Shown piece by piece: positions 53,790 through 62,351 of a stretch of DNA of 64,000 nt. The first letter of the stretch is position 1; each line of letters starts with the position of its first letter. The DNA is taken from positions 879,246-943,245 of the forward strand of contig CATQHT010000003.1 in NCBI GenBank assembly GCA_958296045.1, read 5' to 3'. Source of the stretch: Rhodothermales bacterium. GTDB lineage: Bacteria; Bacteroidota; Rhodothermia; Rhodothermales; Bin80. The notes under the pieces were generated by a model, which made no database searches, had not been told where the DNA came from, and saw only the letters and a program-made list of their open reading frames with translations. Position numbers and translations under genes: made by a program.

Positions 53790-54065
53790 TCTCTTCGCCC
53801 AATCCAGAGTGGACCTGCGGGTGCCGTAAGTCGAGGCCACCGCATACATAGGCGAACCACGGCAGCGGGAAATGAGATGCAACTTGGCTCGGGGACAATT
53901 CTGCAGACGACGTCTGCAGAATTGGCGGACGGCCAGACGCTCCAGACGCTGCCTGGAGGATTCGCTCAGGTGGATACACTTGGTAGAATAAACGTATCTG
54001 CCGATACTCTGGCGAGAAAACCCTCGACAAAATCGCTTCGTCAAATTTTCCGACAGCCTTTAAAT
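53790..54065 (-). pseudogene. YhcG/DUF1016-type nuclease N-terminal remnant
   Basis: Minus-strand fragments in two frames match the DUF1016 N-terminal domain: RLSENLTKRFCRGFSRQSI, then after a shift YRQIRLFYQVYPPERILQ, LQTSSAELSPSQV and FPLPWFAYV. These are the conserved segments of YhcG-type PD-(D/E)XK proteins, which are frequent in restriction and defence loci. The nuclease domain is gone. Downstream, an unidentified in-frame tail (EAHERGIESGILDMVNYLVH) ends at 53571. Confidence 0.6.
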
Positions 54066-54365
54066 GAGCATTGCCACCAGCAGGCCGCCGACGCCGTACA
54101 GCTCAGGAAGGCTTAGGGCAGTTTTCCGAGGGTCCGCGCCTGATCCAATCCAAGCGGCGGGAGTCAAACAGCGGGAATTCAGACAAGATTTGGTCGAGGC
54201 CTTCGATGCTGCTGCCGGGCTGCCGGGATAGCTTCACAACCGAGACCTAGACGGCCCTCGACCACGCTTTGGATCGCTAATTCGACCGCAGCTCCTGGGG
54301 TGACTTGGGGATAGGACAGCGTCCTCTCTTCCGAAATCCAACCCCAAGTCAGTGGGGGCATGTCG
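54066..54365. other. Stretch without a recognised gene between the YhcG remnant and the split gene
   Basis: About 300 bases. A minus-strand frame of 60 codons (54179-54361) has no recognisable motif. Nothing else supported. Confidence 0.35.
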
Positions 54366-55361
54366 TTAGACTTTGGCCGTGAACATTCTCAACTCGTCCG
54401 ATATGGGGAGCATGAAAGTTTCCGTTCGCGACGTTCCGAGAGTGGATACCGCGAACCGGTATTCCCGCTCGCCAGAGAACCTTGTCCTCTTCGTGAACCA
54501 TGCCCGCGACGCCGGAGAGAGGTCGACGTAGTCCTCCTTCGATCTCACGACGCCGGATTGGTCCTCGTATACGACGGGGCCGTGGTAGACGTGGACGAAC
54601 TTGTCTACTCAATGCTCACCTTCCCACAGGCTCGTTGAATATGAGCTTTGTCGATAGGCCCGTTCGTCTGGGTCGTCGAGCTTAACATGCTTGAACTTGT
54701 CGACACTGATCGCGAAATCGATGCCCAACTGCATTGCGAAATCTTCCAGATCCCGGATCGAAGTGATGGCTCCATAGTTGGGGAATCTCGCCCTCAGTCG
54801 CTGCGTGTCGGCGTCATTTGCAGGTGCAATTGACGTGCAGTAAATCCATGGTTCGCCGGGCCAAGAGGAGAGCCTCAACGATACCCTGGAAACGTGGGGG
54901 TAGGAGCCAGCCGTCCCCAAGGCAAGCTCCTGCTGCAACCAAGGCGTGCCGTCCTTCGTTAAGCAACCATCGTGCGGATCAATGGATTCGTGATTGGGGC
55001 TCTCGCTTTTTCGATAGTAAGCTGGCGTTGCCAGCCGGAGTTCTCGCGCACGATATGGGGCAAAGCGCCGGTACGATAGCTTCACGAGGTTCTCAACCTG
55101 TGGCAGCGCGACCGAGCCGCCGTTGACTCTGTGAATGAGAACTAGGTAGCATTCCCTACGAAGGACGTTGTGGACCAAGATCACCTGGGTGATAGGCAAA
55201 GGTTTCGCTTGCTTGATCCCGATGCTGGCTCTCACCTGTTGCTCAGCCTCAATGGCTTTCTGGTTCAGCAAGTCTGGTACGTCAGAGCCGCATCGGGTAA
55301 AGATCCAGTCTCCCTGGCGCCAGCTATAGCCTTCCTCGATGCGTCTATTGTTGCTCATCAT
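54366..55361 (-). pseudogene. Unrecognised gene interrupted by one in-frame TGA, 5' side replaced by IS debris
   Basis: One continuous frame runs from about 55361 to the TAA at 54366, broken only by TGA at 54609-54611. Before the stop it reads INxQ-poor, ordinary globular sequence (ITSIRDLEDFAMQLGIDFAI, WEGEH); after it VDKFVHVYHGPVV and KRTRFSGEREYRFAV. The last motif recalls the C-terminus of DUF2971-type proteins, but the family call is weak. Upstream, the frame runs into IS3 copy 4, so the true start may be lost. A pseudogene is more likely than readthrough. Confidence 0.5.
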
Positions 55362-55419
55362 CTGCAAATTTACGGGTTTCAATGGGTGGTGACTTCGAAT
55401 CAGCGCACGATCAAAATTC

Positions 55420-55545
55420 CAACTGTGCGCATAAGAGTAGCGGATTGGTCTGCGCTTCGAATTGCGGGAGGTTCGGTCCTGGTGCCAACGCTTCACGGCG
55501 CTCCGGGTATGCGTTTGGCATGTTGATTCAGGCGGACAATAGGAA
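55420..55545 (-). mobile_element. IS3-family terminal fragment, copy 4
   Basis: About 120 bases collinear with the orfB 3' ends of copies 1 and 2; for example ATTGCGGGAGGTTCG is shared exactly with copy 1 and the GCATGTTGATTCAGGCGG stretch resembles copy 2. Only the terminal piece is left, wedged between the split gene and an IS30 fragment. The remnant is recognised by nucleotide rather than protein similarity. Confidence 0.65.
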
Positions 55546-55574
55546 GGCATTTGCCCATCACCGGCAAATCGCCC

Positions 55575-55796
55575 GGGCCCTTTCGGCCTTGTTTTACCCT
55601 GCAGCCGCACCACTTAAAGGAGCGTGGCCTGAACAAGCACACCAATGGTCTGGTACGGCAGCCCTTTCCGAAAGCAGCCAACTTCCGCACGCCTACACCG
55701 GCAGCGGTAATGCGAATCCAGACGATATTGAACGATTGTCCACGTAATGGCTTGGCTTACCGCACATCGGCGGACGTCTCCTTTGGTGTATGGTAG
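55575..55796 (+). pseudogene. IS30-family transposase C-terminal remnant
   Basis: The plus-strand frame ending at 55796 encodes RGLNKHTNGLVRQPFPKAAN and then FRTPTPAAVMRIQTILND, NGLAYRTSADVSFG. IS30 transposases end with RG.NENTNGL.RQYFPKG.D and RPRK.LGY.TP.EVF, so the match is clear. The rest of the gene is missing. The first Glu of NENTNG is changed to Lys, affecting the catalytic DDE triad. Confidence 0.7.
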
Positions 55797-56197
55797 ACGG
55801 CAGCAGTCGCTGTTGATGTGTGCACAGGGTCTGACCTAGACCGTGAGCAGAAGCCATCGCACCCAGATCCGCTCCTCGCAGCAGTCCAGCGTACGTAGAT
55901 GGACTGACTCTGGCGTGTTATCACCTGGACTTGTAAGCCACGATACCGTCGACAAACGGCATCATGCATGCGTGCGCGCAGAGGGAAGGGTACGCTTGCC
56001 CCGCTGACGCCGAAGCTCTTGGGGCCCCAAGCGCTGTTTCAGTCTGCTCGACGCCGTTCCATCTTTGATCGGGCTTCGCCCTCCCTTCAATGGAACGGCC
56101 CCCTTCCTGCTCTCTTCGCTAACCTCTGACCTCTGCCTCTATTTGCGAACACACTGACCTGATTGCATATGTTCCGCTTCGGAGTAAAATTGGGAAA
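55797..56197. other. Gene-less stretch with a nested inverted repeat
   Basis: No coding motif seen in about 400 bases. It contains GCCGTTCCAT (56053-56062) matched by ATGGAACGGC (56090-56099), with an inner GGGC-TTC-GCCC hairpin at 56071-56081. This could be a mobile-element end or a structured RNA piece. Confidence 0.4.
56053..56099. repeat. 10-bp inverted repeat enclosing a GC hairpin
   Basis: The arms at 56053-56062 and 56090-56099 are perfectly complementary; the 27-base interval holds a second 4-bp stem with a TTC loop. The whole could fold into a branched stem. It lies about 100 bases downstream of the protease copy B stop on the minus strand, but has no T-run. Confidence 0.45.
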
Positions 56198-57041
56198 TCA
56201 AGAATCAGGCTGCTGATTGCCAAAGACATGTGAGGCGGTCTGCCCTTCGTAGACACCGACCTGCCCCAACACCACGTACTTCATATACAGGCGCCAAATT
56301 GCCTGCCATTGCTCGGACAAAGGGTCGGCTATTTCCACCGGCAGGCCAAACTTCTCCGCGTCCGCTGCGGAAATCACCGCACTATGGCTCTTTGACCCTT
56401 TTATCAAGGTCTCCCTGAGGGCATCACACAGCTTTTCAATCGTCTCATTGCTGCGACACGACACCGACGCTAATGCCTCTTTGACCATGTCTTCGGTTCG
56501 GTCAATCTGGTCACGCGCCTGCTCCACCATCAGCGCGGTCACCGGCTCCAGCAGGGAGATATAAAACTGGAAGGCTTGGGGATTCTGCCGGATGCCATTC
56601 TCCGCCCCATCAACGGCAGCGATGATAGCCCGGGCGGAGGCCAACGATCCATCGCGGAGTCGAAACTGAGGATCCACGGGACCGAGATCACTAGTTGGCC
56701 CCATGTAGATTCGGTGAGCTCCCAACACGAGGAGCGTGCCCGCGCTCTTAGCTTGATCGGTTACAATGACCGTGAACCTTTGGCACCGGGCTTGGATCTG
56801 CCGAATAAGCCGAAGTGCGGTCTCACCGTCGCCGCCCTGTGTAACCAGTATCAGGTGGAGATCCTGGTCTGGACTGGCATCAAAGAGGGTCTCCTCGAGC
56901 AAAGATACGCTGTGCGGATAGAGCCTATCGGACATAACTACCAATCGGCAGTTATGCTCTTCCTGATACTCGCGGATCAGGGCTTGACGCTCGTAACGTA
57001 ACAGCGTGGACGGCCTCGTAGAAAGGGCTGCGAGCACTCAC
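56198..57041 (-). CDS. SDH-type Clp-fold serine protease, copy B, with 5' frameshift
   Basis: A frame of 279 codons (from 57037) with ESLLEETLFD-like region, DLHLILVTQGGDGETALRLI, the nucleophile motif DQAKSAGTLLVLGAHRI and MGPTSDLGPVDPQF, like serine dehydrogenase proteinase (SDH_sah). The expected N-terminus SPFYEAVH, matching SPLFEATN of copy A, lies in another frame starting at GTG 57041. One extra base near 57005 joins the two frames, and removing it restores residue-for-residue alignment. Translation from GTG 57037 still gives the whole catalytic part. GTG 57041 overlaps the preceding stop (GTGA) as in copy A. Confidence 0.65.
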
Positions 57042-57290
57042 GGTCGTCGCGTAGGTGACTCCACTGTAATAGGAAACTTTGGATGTTGAAAGACGATGGG
57101 CTTGTTCTTGCGCATCTTGCGGGCTAGGTCCCGTGCTTAGCGAGCGAGTGCGATCTGCTCACGCCAATCGGGGTCAAAGTCAGCTGGGGGCTGCAGCACG
57201 GGGGATCCCTTGGGATTTGGGGATGTCGTCTGAGCGTCGGGGTATTGCCCTTCCAAAGGGCGTGATTCAGCAATTTCGCATCTCCTCCGA
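57038..57290 (-). pseudogene. Small charged protein of the protease module, copy B, with in-frame TAA
   Basis: The minus strand reads PPADFDPDWREQIALAR, a TAA at 57137-57139, then ARDLARKMRKNKPIVFQHP and a short tail to the TGA at 57038-57040. Around the stop, the W-(6)-AR-x-AR-(4)-KMR spacing equals that of the intact small protein at 40248. The 5' boundary is unclear. The last 25 codons could be translated alone from ATG 57115. Confidence 0.55.
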
Positions 57291-57384
57291 GTCGTGGTCG
57301 GTATCTCAATGTACGATTCTCCTCGGACACAGCCGCGGATTGTCTGGATAGGCCGTACCTGGAGTCGAAACTGCGGAATGTGTC

Positions 57385-57768
57385 AGTAATTGTGACACAC
57401 TCTTCGGAACCAGCGTACGGTGGCATTTCGGGTTGTTCTACGTTTCGGAATGCGAGAGGTTCGCTCCTGATGCCAGCGTGTCATGGCTTTCGGGGTACGC
57501 AATGGGCGTGTTGATCCAGGCGGATTCGGGCGGCATCGCGGCGGCGGGTGGTTCGTTGACAAAGCGCTCGGGCTGATCGTCGTACGCCTTGCTGAGCTCG
57601 GTCTGTCGAGCCGTCTTTACAGTCTTGGCGACTCCGTAGGAAACTGCAGCGGGCTGCATGAGCGCCAGTTCAGATGTAGCAACGTTCGTGATTATATCAT
57701 TGAAAGAAGCGGTCAGCCCAGGCTCTGGCATCCTGGAATGATCCGAAGCGCCGCGGGTAGTTGGCAGC
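57385..57768 (-). mobile_element. IS3-family remnant, copy 2 (orfB 3' end)
   Basis: Two frames on the minus strand give the end of an IS3 orfB: YPRRFGSFQDARAWADRFFQ, then after a shift SYGVAKTVKTARQTELSKAY, DDQPERFVNEPPAAAMPPES and AWINTP. The terminus near 57385 (inverted, AATTGTGACACACTC) resembles both ends of copy 3. Upstream it is fused to an ISNCY fragment. Confidence 0.75.
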
Positions 57769-57769
57769 C

Positions 57770-58150
57770 TGCCAGGCTCTTCGATTCGCTTCTTCCTCTT
57801 GACCACTTTGCCTAGTCGGTGAATGATTCCAGAGGACACAGCCAACCCTATCGACTGATCGAAACCCTCCTTGTCGCGGGTGCCTACCAGCCCATCCCCC
57901 GCTGTTGCAGGTTGTTGATAGCTGACTCGACCGCAGCATGCTGTGGGCGCGCCTTGACGAATGCGGGCTATGACACGAATGCTGTCGCCAAATCCTCGAA
58001 GGTATCGAGAGCCTCCGCCATCGCCGACTGCATCTCCCCCAGCATGTTGGCAGAGTTGACGGGGCTTGTTTTGGCGGTTCCCAAGAGTTTCCGCGGCAAT
58101 ATTGAGCGCGCAGGCACCGGGAATCAGCTCCCTGCCTCAATCTAAAGTGG
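57770..58150 (-). pseudogene. ISNCY-type transposase C-terminal remnant
   Basis: The minus strand encodes ANMLGEMQSAMAEALDTFED, a TAG, then ARPQHAAVESAINNLQQRG and, after a shift, KEGFDQSIGLAVSSGIIHRL followed by GKVVKRKKR. H.AVESAIN.L..RG.D followed by GF...V.L.V...N.HR.G is the usual ending of ISNCY-type transposases. The stop and frameshift make it inactive. Confidence 0.5.
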
Positions 58151-58276
58151 TAAGCCATTGGAAGCGTACCACAGGCACGCTTGAATCCCGCGCGGTGGCC
58201 TTCCGCCATCGCAAGTAGAGACTTACTCCGGCTTACTACGCAGTCCATCCAGTCTGAGCACCGCACCGTGCCGCCG

Positions 58277-59551
58277 TCATGATCCATGAGGCAGGTCGTG
58301 GAACGACTCCCCCGGGATCGGCGCTACGCGGCCCGCCTGCAGGCTGGCGCCCAGCACCATGGTCCGCGCCTCACACCCGAACACCTCGCGGTACCGCTCG
58401 GCCACCTCGATGCAAAGCCGTTCTACCGCCGAGGACGCGACTAGGTTGATCGTGCACCCCCCAAAGCCGCCGCCCGTCATCCGCGCGCCAAGAACGCCAG
58501 GCACCTCAAGCGCCGCGTCAACTAGGCAATCCAGCTCTGGACAACTGACCTGATACAGATCGCGCAGGCTCCGATGAGACTGTACCATCAGCCGGCCAAG
58601 AACCTCCCATTCGCACTTTTCCAAGGCTCGCGCAGCAGCAAGCACACGGACATTCTCTCGTACCACATGCGCCGCCCGCATCCAGTGCATTCCGCCCCCT
58701 AGATCCGGCAAATCGCTCTCGCTCGCATCACAGAGGTGACGTAGCTTTGGCCTGCTCTGTTGCAGGCATCTCAGCGCATCCGCACACTCCTGGCGCCGCT
58801 CATTGTAGCCGGTGGCCCCTAGTTTGCGCCTTACACCGCTGTCAATCAGCACAAATTCCACCTCGCCCAACTTCACCGGAACATGGTGCCATTTTAGCCT
58901 GCCACAATCAAGCAGCAACGCGTGGCCTGGGCGCGCCAAGAGACATGCCAACGGATCCATGATCCCGCACCTGACCTTCGCCCACTCATGCTCCACACGC
59001 TGCGCACGGAGCGCCATCCCCACAGGCGTCGAACATCCGCTGGCGATGGCATCTACCACCATCCCCGTAGCCACACACAAGGCGGCAGAACTGCTCAAGC
59101 CCGCACCTGACGGAATGTCCCCGCATATATGCAGTGACAATGGGCGCAGCCGCCTGCCCGCTCGCTCCATCTCCTGCAACATGCCAGCCACATATGCCGA
59201 CCACCTCCCATGAGGGGTCGCCTCTGGGCCGCCGCCTGGTAAGACGCTAGTTTCCTCCTGGTAATTCAGGGACAGTGCCCGATGGTGCGCACCTACGCGA
59301 CGACGCGCAGCCACTCCGATCGCGTATCCTGTCGCCATGGGCAGCGCATGCCCCCCATTATAGTCAGTATGCTCTCCAATAAGGTTGACGCGGCCTGGCG
59401 CCTGCACCAGCATAATGTCGCCACGCGACTCAGCATCCCCCCTTGCCGATTCCAGCGCTCGTAACGCAGCCTCGCTGACATGAGGAACACTACAATTGAA
59501 TGGCCATATCTCCTTCGAGCCGCTCGACCGTTGTAGATTGGGGGATCGCAT
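58277..59551 (-). CDS. galK: Galactokinase
   Basis: About 424 residues of the GHMP kinase family: PGRVNLIGEHTDYNGG (galactokinase signature), PSGAGLSSSAALCVATG (phosphate-binding loop) and GARMTGGGFGGCTINL. It phosphorylates galactose at C1. No other Leloir gene is adjacent. The start is uncertain: ATG 59551 is the only in-frame ATG that gives a normal length, and it lies 14 bases from the divergent GcvT-like start, although a GGAGATATG at 59513-59505 is out of frame. Confidence 0.88.
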   Translation of the reverse strand: MRSPNLQRSSGSKEIWPFNCSVPHVSEAALRALESARGDAESRGDIMLVQAPGRVNLIGEHTDYNGGHALPMATGYAIGVAARRRVGAHHRALSLNYQEETSVLPGGGPEATPHGRWSAYVAGMLQEMERAGRRLRPLSLHICGDIPSGAGLSSSAALCVATGMVVDAIASGCSTPVGMALRAQRVEHEWAKVRCGIMDPLACLLARPGHALLLDCGRLKWHHVPVKLGEVEFVLIDSGVRRKLGATGYNERRQECADALRCLQQSRPKLRHLCDASESDLPDLGGGMHWMRAAHVVRENVRVLAAARALEKCEWEVLGRLMVQSHRSLRDLYQVSCPELDCLVDAALEVPGVLGARMTGGGFGGCTINLVASSAVERLCIEVAERYREVFGCEARTMVLGASLQAGRVAPIPGESFHDLPHGS

Positions 59552-59565
59552 CAGGACATGCAACA

Positions 59566-60768
59566 ATGGTCGGGACGCCTTTCTATTCGCGGCAACTGCG
59601 GTTGTGCCAGAGCATGCGATGGAAGCTGTGGTCTGGCTTCTACGCAGTCGACAGCTACCTGCTCGAGCATGATCTGGAGTATTTTGCTCTGCGCAGCGCC
59701 GCAGGGCTGATCGATGTCAGCCCGCTCTGCAAATACCTGGTGCGCGGCCACGACAGCGCCGCGCTGCTGAGCCATATCATGGTGCGAAACATCGCGAAGC
59801 TGGGGGTGGGTCGCGTAGCCTACACCTGCTGGTGTGATGACGCTGGCAAGGTGATCGGCGACGGAACGGTCATGCGGCGAGACGAGCATGAGTTTCTGGT
59901 AACCACCACCGACCCGTGTTTCAGCTGGCTTTGTCGCTTCTTATACGGGTACTCCGCCCGCGTGCATGATGTCACCGACGACCTGGCGGCTCTGGCCTTG
60001 CAGGGACCTTACGCACGCGACATCCTTGTCTCTGTTTCAGGCACCGCCATTGGGGACATGCGCTACTTTGCTGCCCGCGACGTCTTAGTGGCTGGACGAC
60101 CCATCTGGGTTTCGCGTACGGGATACACCGGTGACCTGGGATACGAGCTGTGGATCCCGCGCGCTGATGCCCTGGACGTATGGGATGCGCTGCTGACTGC
60201 TGGGCAATCGTATGCCCTGAGGCCAGCCGGCCTTATGGCGCTTGATATGTGCCGGATCGAAGCAGGCTACATCCTCAAACATGTGGAATATCATAGCGCG
60301 CTGCACGCGCTTATCGAGGCCCGCAAGTCGTCGCCCTACGAGATCGGACTGGGCTGGACCGTGCAACTGGATCGATCACCATTCGTCGGGCAAAGAGCGC
60401 TGCAGCTGGAAGCAAGGACCAGATCACCGTGGAGGCTTGCAGGGCTTGACATCGACTGGAGCGAAACGGAGGCGCTCTATCGGCGACACGGCCTGCCTCC
60501 AGCTCTCTCCACCGAGCCGTGGCGCACCTCCATTCCTGTGTACCGCGATCGCGCACGACAACACCAAGTCGGCTATGCCACAAGTGGGACCTGGTCTCCG
60601 CTGTTGAAGAAAAACATCGCACTCGCTACCCTTCGGACGAACTGCGCTGTACCCGGGACACGGCTCCAGATTGCGATGCAGGTGGAGCACGAGCGCCACG
60701 CCGTTACCGCCACGGTCCATTCGCCGCGTTTCTTCGACCCGGCACGCAAGACCAGCGTTGCGATATGA
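59566..60768 (+). CDS. GcvT-family aminomethyltransferase-like protein
   Basis: About 400 residues with the folate-binding T-protein fold: GTPFYSRQLRLCQSM, LRSAAGLIDVSPLCKYLV, LALQGPYARDIL, VSRTGYTGDLGYELWIPR and the late VGYATSGTWSPLLKKNIAL. Several family positions differ from genuine glycine-cleavage T-protein (SPL after VS in place of the usual HMG-type turn), and no gcvH or gcvP is near, so a demethylase or other folate-dependent role is likely. ATG 59566 is chosen. The stop overlaps the next gene (ATGA). Confidence 0.8.
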   Translation: MVGTPFYSRQLRLCQSMRWKLWSGFYAVDSYLLEHDLEYFALRSAAGLIDVSPLCKYLVRGHDSAALLSHIMVRNIAKLGVGRVAYTCWCDDAGKVIGDGTVMRRDEHEFLVTTTDPCFSWLCRFLYGYSARVHDVTDDLAALALQGPYARDILVSVSGTAIGDMRYFAARDVLVAGRPIWVSRTGYTGDLGYELWIPRADALDVWDALLTAGQSYALRPAGLMALDMCRIEAGYILKHVEYHSALHALIEARKSSPYEIGLGWTVQLDRSPFVGQRALQLEARTRSPWRLAGLDIDWSETEALYRRHGLPPALSTEPWRTSIPVYRDRARQHQVGYATSGTWSPLLKKNIALATLRTNCAVPGTRLQIAMQVEHERHAVTATVHSPRFFDPARKTSVAI

Positions 60769-62351
60769 GCTTTGGCCACCGGTACGATGTCATCGTCATA
60801 GGCGCGGGCCATAACGGGCTGATCTGCGCTGCGTACCTGGCAAAAGCCGGGCGACGCGTGCTCGTTCTCGAACGACGCCATGTGCTGGGAGGCGCTGCGG
60901 TGTCCGAAGAGCTGTACCCCGGATTTACGTTCTCTGTCGCTTCCTATGTCGTAAGCCTGTTTCGGCCGCACATTATCCGCGACCTTGACTTGGCGCGTCA
61001 CGGATATCACGTTATTCCGATGGACTGCGCCTTTCAGCCGCTTCCACAAGGCCGTGGCCTGGCGCGCTGGTCCGATCCAGACCGAACACGCCGCGAGGTC
61101 GCACATTTCAGCCGCCATGACGCGGAGGTGTACCCCGAATTCAGCCTTGCTATGACGCGCATGGGCCTCCTTGCCAAAGCCGTCATTGACCGCGCACCTC
61201 CGGTGCTTGGCTCGCTGCGCCCGTCCAATGTCAGAGCTTGGGCGCGATTGGGCAGAGCATACAGGCATCTTGGTCCGCACCTGCAGCATGTGGCGCAGAA
61301 GCTTTTCACGATGAGTGCTGCGGACTTTTTAGATCTCTGGTTCGAGTCCCCCATCCTGAAGGGACCACTCGCCGCCAGCGGCATCATCGGCACCTTCAAA
61401 GGTGTTCGCACGCCCGGCACTGCCTACGTTTTGCTTCACCACTACATGGGTGAGATCGATGGCGCGTTTCGCTCCTGGGGGTTTTCGCGTGGGGGTACCG
61501 GAGGCGTCAGTATGGCCTGCGCGCGCGCCGCCTGTGCCTATGGCGCCGAGATTCGCACGGAGGCTTCGGTTTCTAAGGTTCTGGTGCAAGGTGGACGCGC
61601 CAGAGGTGTGGTGCTCGACAACGGCGATGACTTCGAGGCAGAGGTGATCGTCTCCAACCTGGACCCTCGGCGCACCCTGGAGGGCCTCGTCGGTGCGCCG
61701 CACTTGCCTTCCCGCTTGACAGAGCAGCTGCGCCGCTACAAGTACGACGGCAGTTCAGGCAAGGTGAACCTTGCCCTTGATGGCGTTCCCACCTTCGCGT
61801 GCCGGCCCAGCGTGGGAGACCATATGCGCGGAGACATCGTTATCGCACCCGACGTAGACTACCTGGAGCGTGCGTATGACGAGGCTAAGTATGGTACGTG
61901 GTCTTCCCGCCCATTCATCAACGCTGTAATTCCGTCACTGACCGACCCATCTGTGGCACCTCCTGGCAAGCACATTCTCTCTTGCTTTGTACAGTACGCG
62001 CCCTACCATCTGAATCAAGGCACGTGGCAGGAAGAGCGAGACAGGTTCGGCGATGCAGTCGTCGACACACTCGCGTCCTACATGCCAGATCTGAAGGACA
62101 GGATTCTCTTCCGCCAGGTGCTCACGCCCTGGGACATGGAGCAGCAGTTCGGGCTCACTGAGGGCAACATCTTTCATGGAGAGCTGAGTCTAGAACAGCT
62201 CTTTTTCCAGCGCCCAGTGCCGGGCATGGCGCACTATCGGACGCCCATCGCTAGCCTCTTCTTGTGCGGCTCCGGTACCCATCCCGGTGGCGGCATCATG
62301 GGTGCCAGCGGCGAACTGGCGGCAAAGACGATCTTGGGTCACCCTACATGA
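60765..62351 (+). CDS. Phytoene-desaturase-like FAD/NAD(P) oxidoreductase 1
   Basis: About 528 residues: dinucleotide-binding motif YDVIVIGAGHNGLICAAYLA, then RVLVLERRHVLGGAAVSEE, YMGEIDGAFRSWGFSRGGTG and a C-terminal FAD motif FLCGSGTHPGGGIMGASG. These are features of the carotenoid isomerase/phytoene desaturase superfamily (PYROXD2-like). The substrate is unknown. It is coupled on both sides by ATGA overlaps to the GcvT-like gene and a second oxidoreductase. Confidence 0.85.
   Translation: MSFGHRYDVIVIGAGHNGLICAAYLAKAGRRVLVLERRHVLGGAAVSEELYPGFTFSVASYVVSLFRPHIIRDLDLARHGYHVIPMDCAFQPLPQGRGLARWSDPDRTRREVAHFSRHDAEVYPEFSLAMTRMGLLAKAVIDRAPPVLGSLRPSNVRAWARLGRAYRHLGPHLQHVAQKLFTMSAADFLDLWFESPILKGPLAASGIIGTFKGVRTPGTAYVLLHHYMGEIDGAFRSWGFSRGGTGGVSMACARAACAYGAEIRTEASVSKVLVQGGRARGVVLDNGDDFEAEVIVSNLDPRRTLEGLVGAPHLPSRLTEQLRRYKYDGSSGKVNLALDGVPTFACRPSVGDHMRGDIVIAPDVDYLERAYDEAKYGTWSSRPFINAVIPSLTDPSVAPPGKHILSCFVQYAPYHLNQGTWQEERDRFGDAVVDTLASYMPDLKDRILFRQVLTPWDMEQQFGLTEGNIFHGELSLEQLFFQRPVPGMAHYRTPIASLFLCGSGTHPGGGIMGASGELAAKTILGHPT

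Noticed and set aside
53100-54116. Long plus-strand open frame of 338 codons
   Set aside because: It runs antisense to the PIN gene and the YhcG remnant, whose minus-strand frames carry recognisable motifs; its own translation has none.
54609-54611. TGA as selenocysteine or recoded codon
   Set aside because: All other genes here use TGA as a normal stop, no selenoprotein motif surrounds it, and the locus is full of decayed sequence.
59566-60768. Genuine glycine-cleavage T-protein (gcvT)
   Set aside because: No gcvH or gcvP nearby, and the gene is coupled to two unrelated FAD oxidoreductases; family membership is kept, the specific role is not.
61339-61352. GGTTCGAGTCCCCC, a tRNA T-arm-like string
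   Set aside because: It lies within the conserved coding region of an FAD oxidoreductase (FESPILKG) and no cloverleaf can be formed around it.
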